A DNA stretch of 64,000 nt from Blautia hansenii (GTDB taxonomy: Bacteria; Bacillota; Clostridia; Lachnospirales; Lachnospiraceae): assembly GCF_013304445.1 (NCBI RefSeq), contig NZ_JAAITA010000002.1:1-64000 (forward strand), in the 5' to 3' direction. The stretch's first letter is position 1; the number at the start of each line of letters is the position of its first letter. A model generated the notes under the pieces. The model made no database searches and was not told where the DNA came from. It worked only from the letters and a program-made list of their open reading frames with translations. Below are positions 35,901-44,148 of this stretch, in pieces. The translations under genes were made by a program, and so were the position numbers.

Positions 35901-36396
35901 CTGCCTGCGCCTCCTTCTGTCTCTGATATCCAATTCTTGGAGAACCGTCCTCCACATAAATGATACCGCATCTTTCAAATCCGTTTTTCTCGAAAACCTG
36001 CTGCATCACTGTATTTTCTCGGTGCGTATCTCCCCGCACATTGCCGCACCGGGCATAACACCAGTCCAGACAAAAAGAAGCCACGCCTCTGACTTTTCCT
36101 GCAGATGCCATACGGTGCATCACACCATAAGGTCTGTCATTTTTCCATGCTCCGGCTTCGATTCTTTCATAGCAAGGGTCTGGCTGCATGGAAAACATAA
36201 ACACACCTGCCAAATCTTGTCCTTCCCGGCAGACATACAACTCTCCGTTCTCCAAATCTTTTTTTACCAGTTCTGTGGACGGATATCCTTCTTTCCATTG
36301 GCTTGGATTTCCGTGTTCCTGCATAAAAACCCTTGCCCTTCCATATATTTCCATAATTTCCGCTAAATCTTCTGTTTTCGCTTTTGTAATCTGCAT
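35878..36396 (-). CDS. GNAT family N-acetyltransferase
   Basis: A 172-residue acetyltransferase. The core has the strand LAGVFMFS, the catalytic region GVASFCLDWC and the acetyl-CoA half HRENTVMQQVFEKNGF. Substrate unknown. The frame extends upstream, but the predicted transcription start is about 36422, so the GTG at 36423 would not be in the RNA. The ATG at 36396 has GGTGG 5 nt upstream; the ATG at 36408 is a possible alternative. It overlaps map by 23 nt. Confidence 0.83.
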   Translation of the reverse strand: MQITKAKTEDLAEIMEIYGRARVFMQEHGNPSQWKEGYPSTELVKKDLENGELYVCREGQDLAGVFMFSMQPDPCYERIEAGAWKNDRPYGVMHRMASAGKVRGVASFCLDWCYARCGNVRGDTHRENTVMQQVFEKNGFERCGIIYVEDGSPRIGYQRQKEAQADAFAAKK

Positions 36397-36428
36397 ATTT
36401 TCCACCATGCTTTCTTTTTTCACTATGC

Positions 36429-36455
36429 ATTATACCATTGTTTTTCTCTTTTTTC
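36429..36455 (-). promoter_or_regulatory. Promoter of GNAT-map-rlu-DJ-1
   Basis: On the minus strand TATAAT (36429-36434) has an extended TGG upstream, and TGGAAA is a poor -35 with a 17-bp spacer. Transcription would start near 36422. It is divergent from the strong plus-strand promoter at 36552. Confidence 0.55.
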
Positions 36456-36551
36456 CACTTTTGAAATTGTTGTAATTTTCTGATTTTTTATATATAAAAA
36501 ATAATATAACAGTTTTATTTTATTTTTTCTTATTTTTTTCTATTTTTAATA

Positions 36552-36580
36552 TTGACAAATCATAATTTTACTGTTATAAT
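36552..36580 (+). promoter_or_regulatory. Perfect-consensus promoter without a downstream protein gene
   Basis: TTGACA (36552-36557), exactly 17 bp, TATAAT (36575-36580), with a long A/T-rich stretch upstream that could act as an UP element. The next plus-strand protein gene of any size is many kilobases away; what follows is the unit at 36587. Confidence 0.85.
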
Positions 36581-36586
36581 TCAACT

Positions 36587-36797
36587 ATCAAATAAATTAA
36601 GAGAAGAAAACACAGAAAGGATTGATTCCACCAAAAGCTTAACGTTTTACTCATAATCCAAAAGAAAGGACGGTACGGACCACCAGAAACGTAAACAAAC
36701 ACCCATTAAAATAATTTTTACGAGGTATCTTCCAATGGATATTGAAACACATTAAAAGGGCATCATTCTAAAACAAGTTCAGAATGATGCCTTTCCT
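36587..36797 (+). ncRNA. Candidate non-coding RNA (about 210 nt)
   Basis: The stretch between GNAT (ends upstream at 36396) and the gene at 36842 holds no protein gene. A perfect promoter starts transcription near 36587, and a 14-bp hairpin (36756-36769 with 36781-36794) can end it. Only a six-codon ORF (ATG at 36735) is seen. The RNA can form at least two mutually exclusive helices: ACGTTT (36642-36647) with AAACGT (36687-36692), or CGTAAA (36690-36695) with TTTACG (36717-36722). It is purine-rich with short GG/CC blocks. I do not recognise it as a specific Rfam family; 6S-like or raiA-like RNAs would be worth testing. The main weakness is that the T tract after the hairpin is poor in this direction. 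Confidence 0.55.
36756..36794 (-). terminator. Terminator of the small exporter gene, probably bidirectional
   Basis: A 14-bp stem including one G-T pair. On the minus strand it is followed by TTTTAATG, the better orientation, so it ends the gene at 36842-37318. On the plus strand it can close the candidate ncRNA. Confidence 0.75.
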
Positions 36798-36841
36798 TAT
36801 CACCTTTTCTTTCAAAACATATCTAAAATGCAAGTCTTTTC

Positions 36842-37318
36842 TTAAAAAATTGCTCCCAACGCACCGAAAGCTCCCATACTTACAGCCGCCATGATAATAC
36901 CGGCCAGAATTACGCCCAGCATAACGGCAATCACGCTGGATTTGAAATCCATATCCAGAATGCTGGCCGCCAGCGTTCCTGTCCATGCACCTGTTCCCGG
37001 AAGTGGAATGCCTACAAAGAGCAGCAGGGCTACAAAGAGGCCTTTTCCTGCTTTCTCCTGCAGCTTTTTACCGCCTCTTTCCCCTTTATCCAGACACCAG
37101 GTAAAAAATTTTCCGATAACCGGTTTGTCAGCTCCCCACACCAGCACTTTTCTGGCAAAGAAGTAAATAATCGGAACCGGAAGCATATTTCCGAGAATAG
37201 CCACAATATAATACTGTACAAAAGGCAATCCCAGCCCTTCTGCAATGGGAATCGCACCTCGAAGTTCAATCAGGGGTACCATAGAAACAAAAAATACAAT
37301 CAGGTATTTTTCTAACAT
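36842..37318 (-). CDS. Small multidrug export protein family (COG2426)
   Basis: A 158-residue membrane protein with about four helices. ELRGAIPIAEGLGLP at the N-terminus and PLPGTGAWTGTLAA near residue 107 identify the COG2426 / Sm_multidrug_ex family. The name is historical; transport function is unproven. AGGAGAG precedes the ATG. It is a single gene that ends in the bidirectional hairpin at 36756. Confidence 0.85.
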   Translation of the reverse strand: MLEKYLIVFFVSMVPLIELRGAIPIAEGLGLPFVQYYIVAILGNMLPVPIIYFFARKVLVWGADKPVIGKFFTWCLDKGERGGKKLQEKAGKGLFVALLLFVGIPLPGTGAWTGTLAASILDMDFKSSVIAVMLGVILAGIIMAAVSMGAFGALGAIF

Positions 37319-37444
37319 AAAACTCTCCTTCTATCCTTTTTCCAACACGCAATGTATCCGTTTCAATATAGCACCCTTTCTCAACCGGCGCAAGCATTTT
37401 TCTACAATCCCACGCAGATTTTACACAAGTTTTATATTTTTACA

Positions 37445-38332
37445 TCAGATGGTTCTCTCATCTCCCCAGAAGAACAGAGCCACGGTCCCCGGACCTGTAT
37501 GGGCACCGATAACCGTTCCGATACTGTTTATTAAGACTTTCCCATCCAGATTCGGAAATTTTTCTTCTATCATATCTGCCACTTTCCGCGCGTCTTCTTC
37601 GCAGGCTGAGCAGGATATAAAGCACTTTCCGCTGTAAGCCGTTCCTCCCTTGGCATGCTCCTCCATGCGTTTTACCATTTCCCGGATAACCTGCTTCTTT
37701 CCTCTGTATTTGCTTCTGGGAATCAGTTTCCCTTCGGAATTGACATTCATCAGCGGACAGATATTTAACGCCTGTCCTACAAAACCGGAGACTTTGGAAA
37801 TTCTGCCGCCCCGAATAAAACTGGTCAGGTCTGTAGAAAAGAACCAATGGTGCAGCTTGTTTCTGTTTTCCTCCAGCCAGGAAGCGTTTTCTTCCAGGCT
37901 CAGTCCTTCCTGCTGCTTTGTCAGGGCCATGTCCACCAGCATACCGTATCCGGAAGAAGCAGACAAAGAATCAATAATCCTGACTTTTCTGCCCGGATAT
38001 TTTTCTTCCATCTGCACTTTTGCAATATTGGCAGAATTAATACTTCCGGAAATACCGCTTGACAGTGTCAGATGCAAAATATCCAGACCTTTCTGAAGAA
38101 TCGGCTCAAACAATTCCATATACTGCTGAGTATTTACCTGAGCCGTGGTAGGTTCTGCCCCATCGGCGATTTTTTTATAAAATTCCTTAAAAGGCATGGA
38201 TTTTCCCAAATCATCGGGATACTGCACGCCGTCCATCAGGAAATTAAAACATACAAAAGGTATCTTTTTCTCTTCAAAATACTGCGCCGGCATATCTGCT
38301 GTGGAACAGCAGGTAATCTGATATTCGCTCAT
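37445..38332 (-). CDS. DegV family fatty-acid-binding protein
   Basis: A 295-residue DegV protein. In Firmicutes these (FakB) bind fatty acids and present them to the kinase FakA. The conserved N-terminal CCSTADMP segment (family STxD), PTTAQVN, LTLSSGISGS and the C-terminal GTVIGAHTGPGTVALFF are visible. GAGGAGG precedes the ATG. No fakA-like kinase is nearby. Single gene. Confidence 0.9.
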   Translation of the reverse strand: MSEYQITCCSTADMPAQYFEEKKIPFVCFNFLMDGVQYPDDLGKSMPFKEFYKKIADGAEPTTAQVNTQQYMELFEPILQKGLDILHLTLSSGISGSINSANIAKVQMEEKYPGRKVRIIDSLSASSGYGMLVDMALTKQQEGLSLEENASWLEENRNKLHHWFFSTDLTSFIRGGRISKVSGFVGQALNICPLMNVNSEGKLIPRSKYRGKKQVIREMVKRMEEHAKGGTAYSGKCFISCSACEEDARKVADMIEEKFPNLDGKVLINSIGTVIGAHTGPGTVALFFWGDERTI

Positions 38333-38397
38333 AAGGTTTTCCTCCTCTGCATTCTTGCTTTTTGCATTCCTATTTTAACACTTTACCTGGAAATTGA

Positions 38398-39999
38398 CTA
38401 GAGCATTTCCAAAAGTCCCGAAAGCCCCTGTTCTTCGTAAATGCCTTTGTAATATTCCACTTCCCGTTCAATAATCCCATCAATGACCTGAATACCCAGC
38501 AGTTCTACAGGCGCTTTATCATCTGTAAGAATATATTCCCCTTTTTTGCAGGGCGTCAGCTGCTGTGAAACCTCATACATCAGGTTCTGCAGTTCTCTGT
38601 CCCGTATTTTTGCAGTATTCTTTTCCAGATTTTCCTTAATTTCACAGTTGGCCGAAGCGAAAAGTTCCCGGTTGGTGGTTCCTTCCACATCTGCTGTATA
38701 TACAGCAGGAAAGACCTCAGAAATGGTATCTGACAGATAATCGTTGATATTTCCCTCTCCTTTTGCCTGCATATTCATATTAACCACCATGACTCCGTCT
38801 GTATGCAGATGCTCCTTCACCAGAGTAAAAAATTCCCTGCTTGACATCTGAAAAGGAATGGTAATGTCCTGGTAAGCATCCACCATAATCACATCGTATT
38901 TTTTATCCACTGCCTGAAGATAGGCTCTTCCGTCATAGGTCGTCACGTTTACATTTTGAGGCAGGTCAAAATATTCTCTGGAAAGATCTGTAATCTTCTC
39001 ATCAATTTCCACACCCTCCATAGACAGATTGTGAAAATAAGCCTGACACTGTCTGGCATAAGTTCCGCTTCCCATACCCAGAATTAATACTTCCAATTTC
39101 TCTTTCTCCCCGGTATCTGCCATCAGGGGCGCAGCCATGGCCGTGTCGTAATACATACCGGTAAGCCCTTTTTCTTTTTGCATTACAGACTGCACACCAA
39201 AGAGCACATTGGTAGACAACACCACATTTTCTTCTGTTTCTTTTACCTGCAGATAATTGTAGACAGACTCTCCCTCATATAAAAGGTCCTGTTCCCAGAA
39301 TGCAAAATGACTGCGGTTTCCCAGCACTGCACATAAAAGAAAAACCACGAGAGCTGCTGCACAGCTGCGTTTTTTCTTTCCTGTCTGAAAGAAATAAATC
39401 AGTGCAAGCACCAGCAATACACCGGAAAAAATGAGAAAGGTAACCGCCGTTCCCACAACCGGAATGGTGACAAAGGTAGGAAGAAAGGTTCCGATAATAC
39501 TTCCGATTGTATTGAATGCACCTAAAGTTCCCACAATCTTCCCGTTGTCTTCCAGACTATCCACCGTGTACTTTGCCAGAGAAGGGGTAACCGTTCCCAG
39601 CAGAAACAGCGGAAATACAAAAATAATCATGCAGGCTGCAAAAGCCGCAAGAATCAGAAAATTGTTGCTCACTGTGAATATCAGAAGTCCGGATACTCCC
39701 AGAATAATATATTTTCCCACCACGGGAATCAGGGCAATCCATACCGCCGCGATTAAAATTCTTCTGTACAGCCGGTCCGGATTGGGGTCTTTGTCTGCGC
39801 TTCGTCCGCCCCAGATATTTCCCAGAGCCATAGCTATCATAATCGTTCCGATAATAATGGTCCACACAATCTGGGAAGAACTGAAATAAGGAGCCAGAAG
39901 TCTGCTGGCTCCCAGTTCCACAGCCATAACCGCCATACCTGCAAAAAATTCTGTGAGATACAGATAATATTTATTGCTCAAAATTGATTTCTTTTCCAT
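38398..39999 (-). CDS. Membrane-anchored spermidine-synthase-like protein
   Basis: A 533-residue fusion. The N-terminal 220 residues contain about seven membrane helices; the C-terminal half is a Rossmann-fold aminopropyl/methyltransferase-like domain with LILGMGSGTYARQ, the acidic VEIDEKI strand end, DGRAYLQ and MVDAYQD. Soluble spermidine synthases have a gatekeeper loop around the catalytic Asp that fits VDAYQD. Such membrane fusions are widespread and uncharacterised; polyamine synthesis is possible but unproven. GGAGG precedes the ATG. Confidence 0.82.
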   Translation of the reverse strand: MEKKSILSNKYYLYLTEFFAGMAVMAVELGASRLLAPYFSSSQIVWTIIIGTIMIAMALGNIWGGRSADKDPNPDRLYRRILIAAVWIALIPVVGKYIILGVSGLLIFTVSNNFLILAAFAACMIIFVFPLFLLGTVTPSLAKYTVDSLEDNGKIVGTLGAFNTIGSIIGTFLPTFVTIPVVGTAVTFLIFSGVLLVLALIYFFQTGKKKRSCAAALVVFLLCAVLGNRSHFAFWEQDLLYEGESVYNYLQVKETEENVVLSTNVLFGVQSVMQKEKGLTGMYYDTAMAAPLMADTGEKEKLEVLILGMGSGTYARQCQAYFHNLSMEGVEIDEKITDLSREYFDLPQNVNVTTYDGRAYLQAVDKKYDVIMVDAYQDITIPFQMSSREFFTLVKEHLHTDGVMVVNMNMQAKGEGNINDYLSDTISEVFPAVYTADVEGTTNRELFASANCEIKENLEKNTAKIRDRELQNLMYEVSQQLTPCKKGEYILTDDKAPVELLGIQVIDGIIEREVEYYKGIYEEQGLSGLLEML

Positions 40000-40024
40000 A
40001 CACGCCTCCTGCCTGTACTTGAAA

Positions 40025-40076
40025 ACAGACGGGGCTGCCCCATAAACACTTATGAGATAACTCCGCCTGCCTGTTT
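40025..40076 (-). terminator. Possible terminator after the YerB-like gene
   Basis: On the minus strand AAACAGGCAGGCGG can pair imperfectly with CCCCGTCTGTTT, followed by TC. The stem is long but interrupted and the loop is about 28 nt. Confidence 0.45.
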
Positions 40077-40077
40077 T

Positions 40078-41190
40078 TTACTGAAAAGATGCTTTATCCT
40101 TATAGTTTAAAGCAATATACGTTTTTCCTCTGTTCAGCTTGATTTCTTTACCGGACTGGTCATAGAAAGACAGATAGGACTCCTCGTTATTACTTTCCTT
40201 AGACCAGTGGATTTCCTGAACACCTCCGTTTGATACATAATATCCTTTGGAATTTTCAGAACCATCCCAGTCCAGTTCCTTATGCCCCACCTCATCTCTT
40301 ACGGAAATGTCGGTTTCCAGTACAAATACATTGGTAAAAGCCAGCTGTTCTCCTGTCTTTCCATCCGTCTGAGGGGTATTGTTAATCTGCTTTAAGTATA
40401 CCTTTTTCTCTGCATCATAGGTAAACTGGGAAGACTGTGCGCCAAACTGAATATCCACGCTGGTACAGTCTTTTCCCTCCGGTTTCACCTGCTCGTCCAT
40501 ACCGTTAAAGGGAAAAGCAGTTCCCTTTTTCTCCTCTTTTAAATCTGTCCGCAGATGGTTTGCTTCAATATAAGCCGGAAGTTTGGTTCCGTCAAAGTAA
40601 CCGGTGTGTTCCAGAGAATATCCCTGGTTTAATTTCTCCTGGTCTCTTCCAAACAGTCCCCCTGTGTTGGTAATTCCTTCAATCTGGTCTAAATCCAAAG
40701 CTTCCAGATACTCTGCTATGGTATCATCAATTCCCCAGTTGACATAGAAGGCGTCAAAGCCCTGAGATAAAGCCGGGAAGTAATAACGACAGCTTCGGAT
40801 AGGGCAGATTTGCGGTACTTTGGTGTAGTCTCCGTACAGCGCCATAAATCTGGTGGCATCTCCCTCTACAGGAATTTCAAAAATCACATCCGCCTGGGAC
40901 ACCCCATACTGGGGCATTGCTTTCTGCACATTGTTGACCATAACCGCCACCGGACGCTTGCCAACGGCACCTTCTGATAAATCAGCCAGTCCGGTAAGCA
41001 GGTTCTGATTGGCAGGTATCTCTTCCTGCTTCACCTCTGCCCCTTCTACAGACTGGGATTTGTCCTCCTGTGCCTCTTCCTGTACGGTTTCTTTTGGTTC
41101 CTCTTTGGAGGTTGTCTCTTTTTTCCCACAGCCTGCTGTACCTAAAAGTACCAGCGCCGAAGCTATCAGAAGTATTTTTCTGTATTTCAT
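40078..41190 (-). CDS. YerB-like lipoprotein (DUF3048)
   Basis: A 370-residue secreted lipoprotein. The N-terminus MKYRKILLIASALVLLGTAGCG has a lipobox (GTAG/C) with the Cys at about position 22, followed by a Lys/Glu-rich linker. The DUF3048 domain starts at NLLTGLADLSEGAVGKRPVAVMVNN and includes DVIFEIPVEGDATRFMALY. It probably sits on the outer face of the membrane; function unknown. GGGGG lies 10 nt before the ATG at 41190; the longer frame lacks a signal peptide start. It is 16 bp after ridA. Confidence 0.88.
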   Translation of the reverse strand: MKYRKILLIASALVLLGTAGCGKKETTSKEEPKETVQEEAQEDKSQSVEGAEVKQEEIPANQNLLTGLADLSEGAVGKRPVAVMVNNVQKAMPQYGVSQADVIFEIPVEGDATRFMALYGDYTKVPQICPIRSCRYYFPALSQGFDAFYVNWGIDDTIAEYLEALDLDQIEGITNTGGLFGRDQEKLNQGYSLEHTGYFDGTKLPAYIEANHLRTDLKEEKKGTAFPFNGMDEQVKPEGKDCTSVDIQFGAQSSQFTYDAEKKVYLKQINNTPQTDGKTGEQLAFTNVFVLETDISVRDEVGHKELDWDGSENSKGYYVSNGGVQEIHWSKESNNEESYLSFYDQSGKEIKLNRGKTYIALNYKDKASFQ

Positions 41191-41206
41191 AGATAACTTT
41201 CCCCCT

Positions 41207-41578
41207 TTAGATTTCAGCAATAACCTCCACTTCACAAAGCACGTTCTTTGGCAGTGTTTTCACCGCCACGCAGGAACGAGCCGGTTTTCCGGTAAAATAT
41301 TTTCCGTAAACTTCATTAAAAGCGCCAAAATCTCCCATATCTGCCAGAAAACAGGTTGTCTTCACAGCTTTCTCATAGCTGCTTCCCGCTGCCTTCAACA
41401 CTTCTCCCAGGTTTTTCATAACCTGCTCTGCCTGCTCCTCTACCGTAGTTCCCATAATTTCACCGGTCGCCGGGTTTAAGGGAATCTGTCCGGAGGTAAA
41501 TACCATACCGTTTATGACTATTGCCTGTGAATAAGGTCCAATTGCTGCAGGTGCTTTTTCTGTACTGATTACTTTCAT
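41207..41578 (-). CDS. ridA: RidA family enamine/imine deaminase
   Basis: A 123-residue trimeric enzyme that hydrolyses reactive enamines such as 2-aminoacrylate. It has the start ISTEKAPAAIGPYSQA, VFTSGQIPLNP and the catalytic Arg/Cys segment near RSCVAVKTLPKN. The frame opens 65 codons further upstream through the nuclease-helicase 3' end, but GAGGAGAG sits 7 nt before the ATG at 41578. It probably shares a transcript with the YerB-like gene. Confidence 0.93.
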   Translation of the reverse strand: MKVISTEKAPAAIGPYSQAIVINGMVFTSGQIPLNPATGEIMGTTVEEQAEQVMKNLGEVLKAAGSSYEKAVKTTCFLADMGDFGAFNEVYGKYFTGKPARSCVAVKTLPKNVLCEVEVIAEI

Positions 41579-41651
41579 GTTCTGTCTCTCCTCGCTTCCT
41601 GAATTTTCTTTTTTCTCATTATAAGCCCCACCCTCTAAAAGAGCAAGTATT

Positions 41652-44021
41652 TCAGATATTTTCTCCCCAGAATCTTTTGATTTTTTCTCCCACATTCTGT
41701 GCATTGCAAACCTCATAATGCTGCCATTCCGGCGGGAACAAATCCCGGTAAGTTCGTTGCAGAAACCTCTCATCTAAGAGCAGCACTACCCCTTTATCTC
41801 CCTTCGTTCTAATGACTCTTCCGGCTGCCTGTAAAACCTTGTTCATGCCTGGATACCGATAGGCATAATCAAAGCCCCTCTGTTCCCTCTTGTCATAATA
41901 TTCCTTCAGAATTTCCCGTTCACACCCTACCTGTGGAAGCCCTGTGCCAATGATGGCTGCACCGATAAGCTTTTCCCCTGTAAGATCTATACCCTCTGAA
42001 AAAATACCACCCATGACACAGAAACCAGCCAGCGCCGTACTCTGTTCTTCCTCAAAACAGGCCAAGAATTCTTCTCTCTCCTGTTCTGACATACCGCTTG
42101 TCTGACAGATGCACTCCACCGGAAGCCCATTCTGCTCTACCTGCTGTTTAAAGATTGCATGAATGTCCTCCAGCATACGGTAAGAGGGAAAGAATATCAA
42201 ATAATTTCCTTTCTTCGCAGAAACCATCTGCAGAAGATACGCTGCCATCCGCTCATATTCGGACTGTTCCCTTCTGGTGTATTTACTGCTTACATCATTG
42301 GCAACCAGCACTTTTAAATGCTCCCTGGGAAATGGGGAACTGGCACAGATGGCATAGTCGTCGTCCCGCATACTGAACAAGGAACGATAATATAAAAGCG
42401 GCAGAAACGTCCCGGAAAAAAATACGGTTCCTCTGCCTCTGCTCATACATTCCTGCAGATTTTTCCTTGGATTGACGCAGAACAGGGTCAGCAAAAATCG
42501 GCCCTCCTCACCGTAATGAGTATAAATCACATAATTTTCATCAGTCAGTTCATACATATTCAGAAAATGACGCACTTCAAAAGAAAATTCCAGCACAGCC
42601 TTCTGTACCTTTTCCTCATGCTCTTTCTCCAGGAAGTTTTCCATTTCCCCCAACAAATTCATAAGCTGCAGGGAAAGCCCTCCGATATTTTCCAATACCT
42701 CATAGTTTTCACATTCTCTTTTGTATTCTAACATCAGCTTATTACACCGGTTCAAAACCCGGAAAAGCCGGATGCTGTGACCCTTGACGGCCTTGGCGGT
42801 TTCCAGAAAATCCTCTTTGCAGAGTATGGCGCTGTACATCTTTCTTCCCCTGTCCACCAGATTATGCGCTTCATCTATGAGAAAAAGATAATCTCCCTTC
42901 ACACCGTCACCGAAAAAGCGTTTTAAATGCACCTTGGGGTCAAAGACATAGTTGTAGTCACAGATAATAGCATCCGTCCAGGTGGAAATGTCCAGACACA
43001 TCTCATAAGGGCACACCTGATACTTCTCTGCCTGCAAAAGAAGATCCTCCCGCAAATATGTATCCTTTTCCTGCAGAATCTCAAACACTGCGTCATTCAC
43101 CCGGTCAAAATGCCCCTTGGCCACAGGACATTTTTCAGGATTACATTCCCCGTCTCCGCTGAAGCAAAGCTTATCCTTTGCAGTAATGGTCAGGGTTTTA
43201 TAAGAAAGCCCTTTGCTTTTTAAAATGGCAAAGGCTTCCTCCGCCACGGTTCTGGTAATGGTCTTTGCTGTCAGATAAAAAATTTTGTCTCCATATCCTG
43301 CTCCTACAGCCCGGACGGCGGGAAAAACCGCCGCCATGGTCTTGCCGATTCCCGTAGGCGCCTGTATAAAAAGCTGCCGGCCGGCCGCCATCGTGTGATA
43401 CACGCCCGATACCAGACTGCGCTGCCCCTCCCGGTAAGGATAAGGAAACTCCAGCCCTTCCATGGATTCTCTTCGGGCAATTCGCCTGCGGTACTGAAAT
43501 TCTGCCCATTTATAATATTCATTTATCAAGTCTTCAAACCATTTCTTCAGATAGCTGTGGGGAAAGGTTTCCTGAAAGCGCTTGATTTCTTCTGACTCCA
43601 GGTGACAGTAGGTCATCTGCACCTCAATTTCTTCCAGATGATTCTGACTTGCATAAAAATATGCATAACACATAGCCTGTGCTTTGTGTACCAATACAGG
43701 CTCTTCCAGAAACTGCAAATCCATGTAAACGCCCTTAATTTCATCAATGGCTGTGCGTTCCTCTTCTTCTATAATACCGTCTGCCCGGCCTTCCACGGCA
43801 ATCACAAATTCCTGATATTCCTGCTCCCATTTCAACGGCACCTCTGCCCGATAAGAAGTCTTCATCTGTTTTTGGATTTTCCGGTGTATTTTGCTGCCTT
43901 TGGTCATAGCATCCCTGTCTGCCTGAAAGGTTCTTCGGTTGTCCAGATTTCCGCTCCTCAGGATAAATTCTACCAGATTGCGGACTGAAATTTTAATCAC
44001 TTCTTTTTCTTTGTTCATCAT
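41652..44021 (-). CDS. PD-(D/E)XK nuclease fused to XPD/DinG-type DNA helicase
   Basis: A 789-residue protein. The first 200 or so residues have a RecB/Cas4-type nuclease core: EGRADGIIEEE, IDEIKG (the ExK pair) and a Gln-Tyr helix (KAQAMCYAYFY). Helicase motifs follow: APTGIGKT, a four-Cys iron-sulphur region (CFSGDGECNPEKC and later CPYEMC), DEAHNL, GIFSEGIDL and QAAGRVIR. It resembles COG1199 helicases that resolve DNA structures. The start is ATGATG at 44021/44018. The frame opens 37 codons more, but that region is promoter and upstream terminator. No ribosome site is visible, and the predicted transcription start is at the ATG. Confidence 0.88.
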   Translation of the reverse strand: MMNKEKEVIKISVRNLVEFILRSGNLDNRRTFQADRDAMTKGSKIHRKIQKQMKTSYRAEVPLKWEQEYQEFVIAVEGRADGIIEEEERTAIDEIKGVYMDLQFLEEPVLVHKAQAMCYAYFYASQNHLEEIEVQMTYCHLESEEIKRFQETFPHSYLKKWFEDLINEYYKWAEFQYRRRIARRESMEGLEFPYPYREGQRSLVSGVYHTMAAGRQLFIQAPTGIGKTMAAVFPAVRAVGAGYGDKIFYLTAKTITRTVAEEAFAILKSKGLSYKTLTITAKDKLCFSGDGECNPEKCPVAKGHFDRVNDAVFEILQEKDTYLREDLLLQAEKYQVCPYEMCLDISTWTDAIICDYNYVFDPKVHLKRFFGDGVKGDYLFLIDEAHNLVDRGRKMYSAILCKEDFLETAKAVKGHSIRLFRVLNRCNKLMLEYKRECENYEVLENIGGLSLQLMNLLGEMENFLEKEHEEKVQKAVLEFSFEVRHFLNMYELTDENYVIYTHYGEEGRFLLTLFCVNPRKNLQECMSRGRGTVFFSGTFLPLLYYRSLFSMRDDDYAICASSPFPREHLKVLVANDVSSKYTRREQSEYERMAAYLLQMVSAKKGNYLIFFPSYRMLEDIHAIFKQQVEQNGLPVECICQTSGMSEQEREEFLACFEEEQSTALAGFCVMGGIFSEGIDLTGEKLIGAAIIGTGLPQVGCEREILKEYYDKREQRGFDYAYRYPGMNKVLQAAGRVIRTKGDKGVVLLLDERFLQRTYRDLFPPEWQHYEVCNAQNVGEKIKRFWGENI

Positions 44022-44028
44022 ATATACC

Positions 44029-44057
44029 ATTATAACACCCGCCTGTGTGTACGTCAA
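44029..44057 (-). promoter_or_regulatory. Promoter abutting the nuclease-helicase start codon
   Basis: On the minus strand TTGACG (44052-44057), 17 bp, TATAAT (44029-44034). +1 should be near 44022, adjacent to ATGATG, which would make the mRNA leaderless. The T run of the preceding terminator merges with the first T residues of the -35. Confidence 0.75.
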
Positions 44058-44090
44058 AAAAACCGCTTCTCCCAAAGGAAAAGCGGTCTT
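44056..44090 (-). terminator. Terminator of the HPr-like gene
   Basis: On the minus strand ACCGCTT (44081-44087) pairs with AAGCGGT (44062-44068) and is followed by six to seven T residues. Confidence 0.85.
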
Positions 44091-44148
44091 AGCCAATACA
44101 TATTTGCGAATGTGTGTTGTACTGGGCTCCAATACTCATCATGAAATT

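Noticed and set aside
36735-36755. Six-codon ORF within the candidate RNA
   Set aside because: Very short, with only a weak AGGT upstream; kept as part of the RNA description, not as a gene.
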